DNA of 64,000 nt from Streptomyces olivaceus (GTDB lineage: Bacteria; Actinomycetota; Actinomycetes; Streptomycetales; Streptomycetaceae), in NCBI RefSeq assembly GCF_000721235.1, contig NZ_JOFH01000004.1:124001-188000 (forward strand), given 5' to 3'. Shown in pieces: positions 45,068-53,660 of the stretch (positions within the stretch are counted from its first letter, which is position 1; the number at the start of each line of letters is the position of its first letter). The translations under genes and the position numbers were made by a program. The notes beneath the pieces were generated by a model. The model was not told the DNA's origin and searched no databases. It saw nothing but the letters and a program-made list of their open reading frames with translations.

Positions 45068-45625
45068 ATGGCCGCCATCCTGTCCGTATCCGGAAGCCCC
45101 TCCCCCACCTCGCGCACCGCGCGCCTGCTGCGTCACCTGGACGACCGGCTGCGGCGGCAGGGCCACGACGTCACGCCGCTGGACGTCCGCACCCTGCCCG
45201 CGCAGGCGCTGCTGGGGGCGGACTTCCGGCACCCGGCGATCACCGACGCCACCGCCCTGTTCGAGCGCGCGGACGGGGTGGTGATCGGGACCCCGGTGTA
45301 CAAGGCCGCCTACTCGGGGCTGCTCAAGTCGCTGCTCGACCTGCTCCCGCAGTACGCGCTGGCCGGCAAGACGGTGTTCCCGCTGGCCACCGGCGGGAGT
45401 ACGGCCCATGTCCTGGCCATCGACTACGCGCTGCGTCCGGTGCTCAGCTCGATGGGGGCGCTGCACATCGTCCCCGGCTGGTTCACGCTGGACCGGGACA
45501 TCACCGTCGACGACGGCGGGGCGACGGTCGTCGCGCCGGGCGCCGCCGAGGCACTGGCCCAGGTCACCGACCAGTTCTCGGCGGCGCTGGCCGGGCGTCC
45601 GGCCACGCTCGCGTCGACGGGGTGA
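45068..45625 (+). CDS. NADPH-dependent FMN reductase, SsuE family
   Basis: A 185-residue flavodoxin-like reductase: SVSGSPSPTSRTARLLRHL phosphate loop, GVVIGTPVYKAAYSGLLKSL, LLPQYALAGKTVFPLATGGS and RPVLSSMGALHIVPGWFTLD, all typical of SsuE/MsuE, which feed FMNH2 to sulfonate or sulfone monooxygenases. This protein would serve the two LLM enzymes upstream. ATG at 45068 after GAAAGGG. Confidence 0.92.
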   Translation: MAAILSVSGSPSPTSRTARLLRHLDDRLRRQGHDVTPLDVRTLPAQALLGADFRHPAITDATALFERADGVVIGTPVYKAAYSGLLKSLLDLLPQYALAGKTVFPLATGGSTAHVLAIDYALRPVLSSMGALHIVPGWFTLDRDITVDDGGATVVAPGAAEALAQVTDQFSAALAGRPATLASTG

Positions 45626-45772
45626 GCGCCGGCCGGGCGGGGGACGTGCCCGGGTCTCCCCGTCCGCCGGGGGCGCGGGCAAGGTCGTGGTCACCGCGTG
45701 CGCCGGGGCCGGGGCGACGGGGGTGGCGGACGCGATCCGGCCGGCGGTGAGACGGGCTGTTCGCGGAATCCC

Positions 45773-45824
45773 CGATGGCAGTGGCTGACATCAGGTGTTA
45801 CGGTCGATGGCAGCGACTGACATC
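45773..45824 (+). repeat. 20-bp direct repeat in the promoter region of the epimerase gene
   Basis: CGATGGCAGTGGCTGACATC (45773-45792) and CGATGGCAGCGACTGACATC (45805-45824) match at 18 of 20 positions, 32 bp apart, about three helical turns. Between them lies the near-palindrome TGACATCAGGTGTTA (45786-45800), similar to TetR/MerR-type operators. Likely a regulator-binding or promoter duplication. Confidence 0.55.
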
Positions 45825-45902
45825 GACCGCCGTCGGCGATGCCCCCGTGTCCGTCCGCTTCCGCGGCACGGACGGTCGCACGGCCATACCAGGAGGATTC
45901 TC

Positions 45903-46823
45903 ATGCGTGTATTCGTCACCGGCGCCTCCGGCTGGATCGGCTCGGCCGTCGTTCCCGAGCTGATCGGGGCGGGGCATCAGGTCGTGGGACTCGCCCGTTC
46001 GGACGCTTCGGCCGACGCCCTCGCGGGCGCGGGGGCCGATGTGGTCCGCGGCACCCTCGACGACCTGGACGTCCTGCGCAGCGCCGCCGCGGCCTCGGAC
46101 GGTGTCGTCCATCTGGCCTTCAAGCACGACATCGCCTTCACGGGGGACTTCGCGGGCGCCGGTGAGGCCGACCGGCGTGCCGTCGAAGTGATCGGAGAGG
46201 CGCTCGTGGGCTCCGACCGGCCATTCGCCGTCGCGGCCGGAACACCCTCCGTTCCCGGGCACGTGGCGACCGAGCGCGACGGCCACGACCCGGACCTGGC
46301 CGCCGCCGCCCGGGGCGACGCCCAGCACGTCCGGGCCGCCACCACCGAGCTGGCTCTCTCCCTCGCCGCTCGCGGGGTCCGCTCGTCCGCGGTGCGGCTG
46401 GCCCCCACCAACCACGGCGAGGGCGACAACGGGTTCGTCGCGGCTCAGATCGGGATCGCGCGGGACAGGGGTGTCTCCGGCTACATCGGGGACGGCGCCA
46501 ACCGCTGGTCGGCCGCGCACCGCTTGGACTCCGCGCGCCTGTTCCGCCTCGCGCTGGAGCAGGCCCCCGCGGGCTCGACGCTGCACGCGGTGGCGGAGGA
46601 GGGGCTGCCCGTGCGGGACATCGCCGAGGTGATCGGCCGGCAGCTCGGCCTGCCAGTGGTCTCGGTGGCGGCCGCGGACGCGGGTGCCCACTTCGGCTGG
46701 CTGGCGGGTCCCCTGGCCTCCGAACGCGCCGCGTCCGGCGCGCTGACCCGCGAGCTGCTGGGGTGGGAGCCCGTCCATCCCGGGCTGGTCGAGGACCTGG
46801 AGCAGGGCCACTACTTCAAGTAG
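45903..46823 (+). CDS. NAD-dependent epimerase/dehydratase-like SDR
   Basis: A 306-residue extended SDR with the cofactor motif VFVTGASGWIGSAVVPELIG and GVVHLAFKHDIAF. It lacks an obvious YxxxK, as do many members of this subgroup in actinomycetes (SDR family near YbjS/flavonol reductases). ATG at 45903 after AGGAGG. Separated by 277 bp from the organosulfur locus and controlled by its own repeat-containing promoter region. Confidence 0.8.
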   Translation: MRVFVTGASGWIGSAVVPELIGAGHQVVGLARSDASADALAGAGADVVRGTLDDLDVLRSAAAASDGVVHLAFKHDIAFTGDFAGAGEADRRAVEVIGEALVGSDRPFAVAAGTPSVPGHVATERDGHDPDLAAAARGDAQHVRAATTELALSLAARGVRSSAVRLAPTNHGEGDNGFVAAQIGIARDRGVSGYIGDGANRWSAAHRLDSARLFRLALEQAPAGSTLHAVAEEGLPVRDIAEVIGRQLGLPVVSVAAADAGAHFGWLAGPLASERAASGALTRELLGWEPVHPGLVEDLEQGHYFK

Positions 46824-46900
46824 TCCCGCCCGTCACGCCTCCCCCGGACCCCACTCCCCCGCCCGCCTTCGTTACTCGCGCGTCCGCCCGCGGACGGGGC

Positions 46901-48268
46901 TCACACGAGTTCGGGCCGGGGTTCCGCGGGCTCCGGCGGTTCCGGCGCCCTCGCCGGTGCGGCCCCCGGCTCCCGGGCCCTGGTGGTCCACACGTGGCCG
47001 AGGACCACGGAGGCCGCCGCGAGGACGAGCAGCGGTCCGGCCGCCCACCGGTGCTCGGCCATCTCGACCGGCAGCACGCGGTACGCCACCAGGAGCACGG
47101 CGAACACCGTCGTGCCGTGGGCGACCAGCACGATGCCGGCCCGGTCCCAGCCCCGCGCGGACGCGCGCATCGCGGCCTCGACGGTGAGCGCGAAGACCAC
47201 GCCGGCGATCAGGTCGACGCCGTAGTGGTAGCCGAAGCCGAGCGTCGCGGTGAGGGTGGCGACCAGCCAGAAGGTCCCCGCGAACCGCACGGCCCGGTTG
47301 GCCCTGCGCGAGTGGACGAAGAGCGTGGTCGCCCATGCCGTGTGCAGGCTGGGCATGCAGTTGCGCGGGGTGACCTCGTCGAACGGCACCGCGTGCGGGA
47401 CACCGGGCGGCGGCAGGACGTCCGGCCACAGCTGGGCCACCGCCCACGGCCCGCCGTCCCCGCCGTAGGCGTAGACCGGCCCGACGACCGGGAAGAGCAG
47501 GTAGACGGCGGGCCCGAGCAGGCCGATGACGAGGAAGGTGCGCACGAGGTGGTGGCTCGGGAAACGGCGTTCGGCCGCCACGTGCCGCAGCTGGTACAGC
47601 CCGACGAGGGCCGCCGCCAGCGGGAGCTGGCCGTAGACGAGGTGGAGCACGTGGCCGCCGACCGGCTCGGTGGCGTGCACGAACCGGCCGACCAGCCACG
47701 AGGGGTCGCCCAGCGCGTGGTCGGCGGTGGCCACGTACGGGTCGAGCACGGCCCGCCGGGTCTCCGACGTGATGAGCAGCCAGGTGTCGCCCGTCTTGTG
47801 GCCGGCGACCAGCAACAGCCCCAGCCCGGCCCCTTTCAGCAGCAGCGTCCGCTCGCTGCCTCTGCGGCGCGTGACGGCCACGGCCGCACAGCCCAGGACC
47901 ACCCACAGCGCGCCGTTGCCGAAGTTCATGTCGGCGCCGGCCGCCCAGCGCACCAGCCAGAAGACGACGTCGATGCCGACCGCGGCACCGGCGGCGAGGA
48001 GGCGCTGCCGCCAGGTCAGCACGACCATGGTCAACGCGAGGCCGGCGTAGAGCAGCGGTCCCGAGTCGGGGGCGAACACGACCTCCCGGGCCTGGTTGGT
48101 GAGCGGGCCCCGCACGCCGTAGTGGCGCGCGGCGCATTCCAGCGCGACGAGGAAGCCGGTGGTCACCACACCGGCCGCGGCCCACAGCGCGACCCGCGGC
48201 CGACGCCCGGTGGCGGGCGGACGGCCACCGTCCCTGCGCGGGGATATTCGTGTTGACGTGGTCTTCAC
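46901..48268 (-). CDS. PAP2-superfamily (Aur1/IPC-synthase-like) membrane phosphatase
   Basis: A polytopic protein of about 455 residues. The C-terminal half holds the PAP2 phosphatase motifs: PRNCMPSLHTAWATTLFVHS and GFGYHYGVDLIAGVVFAL, with His and Asp at the active site, as in lipid phosphatases and inositol-phosphoceramide-synthase-like transferases. About ten helices. An upstream GTG at 48307 is possible, but the extra twelve codons use CTA, ACA, CAA and other rare codons, so I prefer GTG at 48268. It follows the sigma-factor gene on the same strand by about 50 bp and may belong to its regulon. Confidence 0.8.
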   Translation of the reverse strand: MKTTSTRISPRRDGGRPPATGRRPRVALWAAAGVVTTGFLVALECAARHYGVRGPLTNQAREVVFAPDSGPLLYAGLALTMVVLTWRQRLLAAGAAVGIDVVFWLVRWAAGADMNFGNGALWVVLGCAAVAVTRRRGSERTLLLKGAGLGLLLVAGHKTGDTWLLITSETRRAVLDPYVATADHALGDPSWLVGRFVHATEPVGGHVLHLVYGQLPLAAALVGLYQLRHVAAERRFPSHHLVRTFLVIGLLGPAVYLLFPVVGPVYAYGGDGGPWAVAQLWPDVLPPPGVPHAVPFDEVTPRNCMPSLHTAWATTLFVHSRRANRAVRFAGTFWLVATLTATLGFGYHYGVDLIAGVVFALTVEAAMRASARGWDRAGIVLVAHGTTVFAVLLVAYRVLPVEMAEHRWAAGPLLVLAAASVVLGHVWTTRAREPGAAPARAPEPPEPAEPRPELV

Positions 48269-48319
48269 TTGTGTGCCGTTTGCTAGAGGTTCGGACGAAT
48301 GGGTCACTCGTGCCGATCG

Positions 48320-48943
48320 TCACGAGCTCGAACATGCTAACGGCACGCTGTGCGGGGCCGATGCGTCCGATCCGCCCTTCTCGGCGTCGTACAGGGCCTG
48401 GATCAGGGCCGCGCGGGCCCGGGCGACGCGGGAGCGTACGGTGCCGACGGGACAGTCGGTCAACTCGGCCGCTTCCGCGTAGGGCAGTCCGAGGAGCTGG
48501 GTGAGGACGAAGGCCTCCCGGCGCTCCGCGGGCAGCGCGTCGAGCAGTCCGGTGAGCGCGACACCGTCGTCGAAGCCCGGCAGTCCGGGCTCCCGGGCGC
48601 GCTCGGCGGCGGCCTCCCAGTCGTCGGTGCGGGCGGGCCACGGCCGTGCCGAGGCCTGCCGGCGGCTGTCGAGCACCGCGCGGCGGGCTATGGCCAGCAG
48701 CCAGGTGCGCGCGGAGGAGCGGCCCTCGAAACGGTGCAGGCTGCCCAGGGCCCGCAGGAAGGTGTCCTGGGTGAGGTCCTCGGCGGACTGGGGGTCGGCA
48801 CCGAGGTGGGTGACGAAGCGGCGGACGTCTCGGTGGAGGGCGCGGACGAACTTCTCGACGGCCTCCGGATCACCGGCGCGGGCGGCCAGCGCCCAGCCGG
48901 TCGCCGGGTCGTCGCGTACGGGGGACGGGACGGGAGCGGTCAC
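48320..48943 (-). CDS. ECF RNA polymerase sigma factor
   Basis: A 207-residue sigma factor: region 2 as FVRALHRDVRRFVTHLGADP, SAEDLTQDTFLRALGSLHRF and RTWLLAIARRAVLD, and region 4 as LPAERREAFVLTQLLGLPYA, EAAELTDCPVGTVRSRVARA. It resembles the SigC-like group. GTG start at 48943 follows AAGGA. No classical anti-sigma factor is adjacent; the gene upstream on the same strand encodes a Met/His-rich membrane protein, a candidate sensor or target. Confidence 0.88.
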   Translation of the reverse strand: MTAPVPSPVRDDPATGWALAARAGDPEAVEKFVRALHRDVRRFVTHLGADPQSAEDLTQDTFLRALGSLHRFEGRSSARTWLLAIARRAVLDSRRQASARPWPARTDDWEAAAERAREPGLPGFDDGVALTGLLDALPAERREAFVLTQLLGLPYAEAAELTDCPVGTVRSRVARARAALIQALYDAEKGGSDASAPHSVPLACSSS

Positions 48944-49296
48944 GTGCGGTCCTTCTCGTGGGTCCGGACGCACGGCACGCGAGGCGCGCGACGGAGCACC
49001 GGCGCACGAGAGACGGCGCACACGGGCCGGCGTACTGGAGGCGGCGTGCGCGTACGGCGTGTCACGTGTCGACGGGTCGCGCACCGGCGCACCGCGTGCT
49101 CGCGCACCCGGCGGGGCGCGGCGCACACGAGCGCGTCCGGTGCCGGACCGCCGGCCCGGTACGGGGCTCGCGGTCCGGCAAGGGCGGGGAAGCGGTGGGC
49201 GTACGTACGCACAGGTGGCGGACGTCCGCACGGGCCCGAGCGGGCCGCGCCCGGTACGCGGCACCGGGCGGCCGCCCGCTCGGGGGTCCGGCTGCC
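48944..49296. other. Intergenic stretch without a recognisable gene
   Basis: 353 bases rich in CGCAC and GTGCG words between the membrane-protein gene and the sigma-factor gene. I see no protein family in either strand and no clear hairpin terminator. It probably holds the sigma-factor promoter and a long leader. Confidence 0.4.
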
Positions 49297-49932
49297 TCAG
49301 GCGGCAGCGGAGCCCGCGGGCGGCCCCCTGGACGTGAGCGCGTACACGAGGAGCAACCGCCGCGGCCGGCGGGCCGCGCGGCCGGGCCGGGCGGCACCGC
49401 CCGGGCGGTGCGGAGGTGCGGGGAGGGCGAGGAGCAGCCGCAGCGGGGCCGCGAGCCGTGCGGCGGCGGCCCGCAGGACGCGGAAGACCGCGCGTTCGCC
49501 GTACGCCAGCCACACTCCCGTCAGCAGCGCGGCCAGCAGGTGCGCGGCGAGCATGCCGGCGGAGGCCCCGGGCATCCCGGACATGGCCGGGTCGGGGCCC
49601 GGCACGGGACCTCCGGCGTGCAGGGCGTGACTCATGTGCGGCATCGGCGACGGCGCCGGGGAGGCCTGCGGCGTAGACAGGTCCTGCGCGCAGGAGAACC
49701 ACAGGTGCAGCGCCGCCTGGGCGGCCACCACGACGGAGGAGACGGGAAGGAGCCCGCGCTCCCGGCCGGCCAGCGACCACCCCGCGCCGCCGGTCGCCGC
49801 CACCGCGGCGACGAGGGCGCCGCCGGGCAGCGGAGCCCCCGACATGAGGACGTGGCCCAGGGCGGCGAGCAGCACGCAGACCGCCGCGAGGACCGCGGCC
49901 CGTGTCGCGCGCAGGCACCACCCGGCAGTCAT
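49297..49932 (-). CDS. Membrane protein with Met/His-rich loop
   Basis: A protein of about 211 residues with five or so hydrophobic helices (LAAVCVLLAALGHVLMSG, VVVAAQAALHLWFSCAQ, AAHLLAALLTGVWLAYG). The loop between them reads PMPHMSHALHAGGPVPG and DPAMSGMPG, rich in Met and His, which often marks copper binding. The C-terminus is Arg-rich and cytoplasmic. It lies upstream of the ECF sigma gene. I do not recognise the family; a metal-sensing or copper-transport role is only an inference. ATG at 49932, with 49950 as alternative. Confidence 0.65.
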   Translation of the reverse strand: MTAGWCLRATRAAVLAAVCVLLAALGHVLMSGAPLPGGALVAAVAATGGAGWSLAGRERGLLPVSSVVVAAQAALHLWFSCAQDLSTPQASPAPSPMPHMSHALHAGGPVPGPDPAMSGMPGASAGMLAAHLLAALLTGVWLAYGERAVFRVLRAAAARLAAPLRLLLALPAPPHRPGGAARPGRAARRPRRLLLVYALTSRGPPAGSAAA

Positions 49933-50038
49933 GGCGGCCCACCCCCGCATCCCGGTCCCGGCGTCTTGAGGGGGATACGCACGTTCTCCGTCCGGCAATC
50001 GACCTCGGTCATGTGATTCACCACACACGACGAGATTC

Positions 50039-50055
50039 GCCTAACCTGATTAGGC
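50039..50055. promoter_or_regulatory. Palindrome upstream of the TetR gene
   Basis: GCCTAA-CCTGA-TTAGGC, 6-bp arms with a 5-bp spacer, about 63 bp before the TetR start codon. The arms are AT-rich for this genome and the position suits an autoregulatory TetR operator. Confidence 0.6.
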
Positions 50056-50117
50056 AGGACGACAATCGGTTGCGGATGCTCCGGAGGCGAGTCCGGAGGT
50101 CGAGGCGGAGGACACAG

Positions 50118-50687
50118 GTGGCACGCGTAGGGCTGACGACCGGAACCCTGATCAGGGCGGGGGCCGAGACGGCCGACGAGATCGGGTTCGAGCGGACCAC
50201 GCCCACGGAGCTGGCCCGGAGATTCGGCGTCCGGACGGCGAGCCTGTACTCGCACGTGCGCAACGCCCACGACCTGAAGACCGGCATCGCGCTGTTCGCC
50301 CTGGAGGAACTGGCCGATCTGGTCTCCGACGCGGTGGCCGGGCGGTCCGGCAAGGACGCGCTGACGGCGTTCGCCAACGCCTACCGCGACTACGCGCGCC
50401 GGCACCCGGGCCGCTTCACCGCCACGCAGTTCCCCCTGGACGCCGAGGCGGCGGCGGCCGGCGCCGGTGCGCGGCACGCCCAGATGTCACGCGCCGTCCT
50501 GCGCGGATACGGCCTGGCCGAACCGCACCAGACGCACGCCGTGCGCCTGCTGGGCAGCGTCTTCACCGGTTACGTCACTCTGGAGAGCGCCGGCGGCTTC
50601 AGCCACAGCGCGCCCGACTCGCAGGAGAGCTGGACCGAGATCCTGAACGGGCTCGACGCCCTCCTGCGCACCTGGCCGACCGGCTAG
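50118..50687 (+). CDS. TetR-family regulator
   Basis: A 189-residue TetR-type repressor. The HTH is ADEIGFERTTPTELARRFG followed by VRTASLYSHVRNAHDLKTGI. The C-terminal ligand domain (FANAYRDYARRHPGRFTATQ, GYVTLESAGGFSHSAPDSQE) is of the WHG/TetR_C type common in streptomycetes. GTG at 50118 after GGAGG. The target may be itself or the divergent membrane protein-sigma genes; a palindrome lies in between. Confidence 0.85.
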   Translation: MARVGLTTGTLIRAGAETADEIGFERTTPTELARRFGVRTASLYSHVRNAHDLKTGIALFALEELADLVSDAVAGRSGKDALTAFANAYRDYARRHPGRFTATQFPLDAEAAAAGAGARHAQMSRAVLRGYGLAEPHQTHAVRLLGSVFTGYVTLESAGGFSHSAPDSQESWTEILNGLDALLRTWPTG

Positions 50688-50747
50688 TTCAGCCCGGCGA
50701 TAGGGTCGGATCCGCCAGTCCCGGACGCAACGGACAAGGAGTCGGCC

Positions 50748-51965
50748 ATGGGCCCCCAGGACCTGCGGGAGGCACAGCCCGCCGAGGACACCGCCGCCGA
50801 CCTGAGGGCGATCGGCGACGAGTTGTCGGACCGGTTCTACGAACGGGCCGACGTGGTGCGGACGTTGCTGGTGACGCTCCTGGCCGGTCAGCACTCGCTG
50901 GTGCTCGGCCCGCCCGGGACGGCAAAGTCCGAGATGGCACGGGAGCTCACGGGCCGGATCGAGGGGGCGTCCTACTGGGAGATACTCCTGTCGAAGTTCA
51001 CCGCGCCGACGCGGATGTTCGGCCCCATCGACGTCGCCGCGCTGGCCCGGGGCGAGTACCGGCAGGTCTACGACGGCCGCGCCACGACGGCCCATGTCGC
51101 CTTCATCGACGAGATCTTCAAGTGCTCCACGGCCGCGCTGAACGAGACCCTCGGCTACCTGAACGAGCGGATCTACCACCCCGAGAGCGGTGGTGAACCC
51201 GTCCGCTGCCCCCTGATCGGCGCCATCACGGCGAGCAACGAACTGCCCGACGGCGAGGACTCGGCCGCGATCTACGACCGGCTGCTGGTCCGGATCGAGG
51301 TCACGTACCTGGAGGACCCCTCGAACTTCGCCGCGCTCGTCCGCTCCGCCGTCAGCCGCCCGGCGGCGCCGACGCGGACCACCGTGGAACTGGCCGCGCT
51401 GCGGCGTGCCGTGGCCGAGCACGTGCCCGCCGTGGACGTCCCCGACCTGATCGTGGACGCGGTGTGCACCCTGCGGGCCGCCCTGCGCCGCAGGGAACTG
51501 GTCGCCTCCGACCGGCGCTGGCGGCAGGCGGTGGGCCTGCTCCAGGCGTCCGCGTACCTGGACGGCCGCCGGTCGGTCACCGAGAACGACCTGTCGGTGC
51601 TGACCCACGTGCTGTGGAACTCCCCCGCGGAGCGCCCGGCCGTGGAGCGCGAGGTGCTGCACCTGGTCAACCCCGACGCCAAGGAGGCCCTCGACCTCGC
51701 CGACACCATCGACGAGCTGGAGGCGCAGCTCGACGCGATGGCGGGGCAGTCCCGGGAGGCGCTGAGCGAGTGGGTGATCACGAAGGCCCACCACCAGCTC
51801 GCCACCGCGGGCAGGCGCCTGGAGAGACTCCGCGAGGAGGCGGTGGGCGCCGGCCGCTCCACCGCCGCCGTCGACCGGGTCACCGGCCGTCAGCGCGCCG
51901 TCCGCGCCCGCGTGCTCACCGAGGCCCTCGGGGTGGACGCGAGCGCGGTGCAGGCACAGCTCTGA
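50748..51965 (+). CDS. MoxR-family AAA+ ATPase, RavA-like
   Basis: A 405-residue AAA+ ATPase: SLVLGPPGTAKSEMARELTG (Walker A), VAFIDEIFKCSTAALNETLG (Walker B and following helix), ITASNELPDGEDSAAIYDRL (sensor 1 and Arg finger region). The N-terminal RFYERADVVRTLLVTLLAGQ and the LARA-like C-terminal coiled region match RavA rather than the methanol-dehydrogenase MoxR. It is followed 56 bp later by a VWA-protein gene, as in E. coli ravA-viaA. Such pairs remodel or load cofactors into respiratory complexes. ATG at 50748 after AAGGAG. Confidence 0.87.
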   Translation: MGPQDLREAQPAEDTAADLRAIGDELSDRFYERADVVRTLLVTLLAGQHSLVLGPPGTAKSEMARELTGRIEGASYWEILLSKFTAPTRMFGPIDVAALARGEYRQVYDGRATTAHVAFIDEIFKCSTAALNETLGYLNERIYHPESGGEPVRCPLIGAITASNELPDGEDSAAIYDRLLVRIEVTYLEDPSNFAALVRSAVSRPAAPTRTTVELAALRRAVAEHVPAVDVPDLIVDAVCTLRAALRRRELVASDRRWRQAVGLLQASAYLDGRRSVTENDLSVLTHVLWNSPAERPAVEREVLHLVNPDAKEALDLADTIDELEAQLDAMAGQSREALSEWVITKAHHQLATAGRRLERLREEAVGAGRSTAAVDRVTGRQRAVRARVLTEALGVDASAVQAQL

Positions 51966-52021
51966 GCGCCGGGGCGGACAGAGGGACAGCCCCGGGGCGG
52001 GGCAGAGGGACGGAGAAGGCC

Positions 52022-53635
52022 GTGGCGGAGACACCGGGCCGGGACGACGGCGGGCAGGCGAGCCGGGCCGGGGCGTGGCCGGCCCGTTCACAGACCGCGA
52101 CCGCCGGGCACACCGGGGCGGTGGTCGCCGACCGCTTCGACCGCATGACGTGGTGGGACACCTACGAGCAGGCGGCCGCCCTGCGCGACCTCGCCGGGGA
52201 ACTGGGCGGGCGCCACGCCCACGCCGCCGACCTCCTCGCCGACGTCTTCCTGGCCGCCTACCGGGTCGGCCCGCGCCTGCGCGAGCACGCCGAGATGGAC
52301 CCGTCCCGGCTGGTCAACCACCGGATCCTCGGCGCGCTGCTGGAGTCTCCGCGCTTCGCCGAACTGCACCGCGAGACGGGCGGCGACCCGTACGCCGCCG
52401 CCATGGCCGTCCTCGCCCAGTCCGGAGCGCTGCGGCGCATGCTCGACGACTCCCGGCAGGCCCAGGAGCACGGCGAGCGGGCGAAAGAGGCCGGGCAGCG
52501 TGCCGAGGACGCGGCCGCGGCCGTGTCCGAGGCGCTCGGGCGGGCCGCCGACGCCGGTGAGGAGGACGGCACCGTACCGGACGCGGCGGCCGAGGCGGTC
52601 CGGCGTGCCGCCGACCGCGCGAGGACCACCGCGGAACAGGCCGCGCGGGAGGCCCGTCACGCGCTGGCCGCCCCGCTTCCCGGCATCGCCGCCGCCGCGC
52701 GGAGCGCCGTGGCGCAGTCGGCCGCCGCGGCCCGGCAGGAGGCCGCCCTGATGCGGGCCTGGGGCGTCGGACCGGGCGAACTGGAGCGGATGCCCTTCGG
52801 CGAACGGGCGCGCCTCGCCGAGCGGCTGCGCGCGGGCCGGCTGGCCCGGTGGGCCGAACTGATCGGCCGCTTCCGGCAGATGGCCGCGGGCGAGCGCGCC
52901 CGCAAGGTCGAGAACGCCACCGGGGAGCTGATCGGCGTCACCCTCGGCGACGACCTGTCCCGCGTCGTCCCGTCCGAACTGGCGAACCTCGGCCTGCCCG
53001 AACTGCGCGCGGTCTTCGCCGCCCGCTACGCGGCCGGGGAGCTGATGCTCTACGACAGCCAGGGCGAGCAGACCACCGGCCGGGGCGCCGTCATCGCGTG
53101 CGTGGACACCTCGCACTCCATGTACGAGGCGGGGCCCGGCGGCATCACCCGAGAGGCGTGGTCGAAGGCGTGCGCCCTGGCCCTGCTCGACCAGGCGCGC
53201 GACGCGGGGCGCGACTTCGTCGGCATCCTGTTCTCCGCCGCGGACAAGCTGCGGGTCTTCCGCTTCCCCGCCGGCCGGCCTGCCCCGCCCGGCCGGGTCC
53301 TCGACTTCGCGGAGTCCTTCCTCGGCGGCGGCACCAGTTACCAGCGGCCGCTGACGGCCGCGAGCGAACTGCTGGAGGAGGAGTTCAACGACGCCGGCCG
53401 GGCCCGCGGCGACATCGTGATGCTCACCGACGACGACTGCGGCGTCACCGAGGAGTGGATGCGCGGCTGGAACGAGGCCAAACGGCGGCTGGGCTTCCGC
53501 GTCTTCGGCGTCGCGATCGGTGCCCCGCGGGTCGCCGCGGCCGGTTCGGTCCTCGAGGCGCTGTGCGACAACCTCCGCTCCGTCGAGGACCTCACCGACG
53601 TGGACGCCGCCGCCGACCTCTTCCGCGTGATCTGA
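52022..53635 (+). CDS. VWA-domain protein, ViaA-like partner of the MoxR ATPase
   Basis: A 537-residue protein. The N-terminal helical part includes a long Ala/Glu/Arg-rich coiled region (about residues 145-230). The C-terminal VWA domain has the MIDAS motif CVDTSHSMYEAG, then FVGILFSAADKLRVF and DIVMLTDDDCGVTEEW. The combination with a RavA-like ATPase suggests a chaperone-like MoxR-VWA complex. GTG start at 52022 after GGAGAAGG. Confidence 0.85.
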   Translation: MAETPGRDDGGQASRAGAWPARSQTATAGHTGAVVADRFDRMTWWDTYEQAAALRDLAGELGGRHAHAADLLADVFLAAYRVGPRLREHAEMDPSRLVNHRILGALLESPRFAELHRETGGDPYAAAMAVLAQSGALRRMLDDSRQAQEHGERAKEAGQRAEDAAAAVSEALGRAADAGEEDGTVPDAAAEAVRRAADRARTTAEQAAREARHALAAPLPGIAAAARSAVAQSAAAARQEAALMRAWGVGPGELERMPFGERARLAERLRAGRLARWAELIGRFRQMAAGERARKVENATGELIGVTLGDDLSRVVPSELANLGLPELRAVFAARYAAGELMLYDSQGEQTTGRGAVIACVDTSHSMYEAGPGGITREAWSKACALALLDQARDAGRDFVGILFSAADKLRVFRFPAGRPAPPGRVLDFAESFLGGGTSYQRPLTAASELLEEEFNDAGRARGDIVMLTDDDCGVTEEWMRGWNEAKRRLGFRVFGVAIGAPRVAAAGSVLEALCDNLRSVEDLTDVDAAADLFRVI

Positions 53636-53660
53636 GGCCGGCGGCGGCCGCCCGGGACCG

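Noticed and set aside
48268..48307. GTG at 48307 as start of the PAP2 gene
   Set aside because: The added codons include CTA, ACA, CAA and CAT with low third-position GC, unlike genes of this genome; kept only as an alternative.
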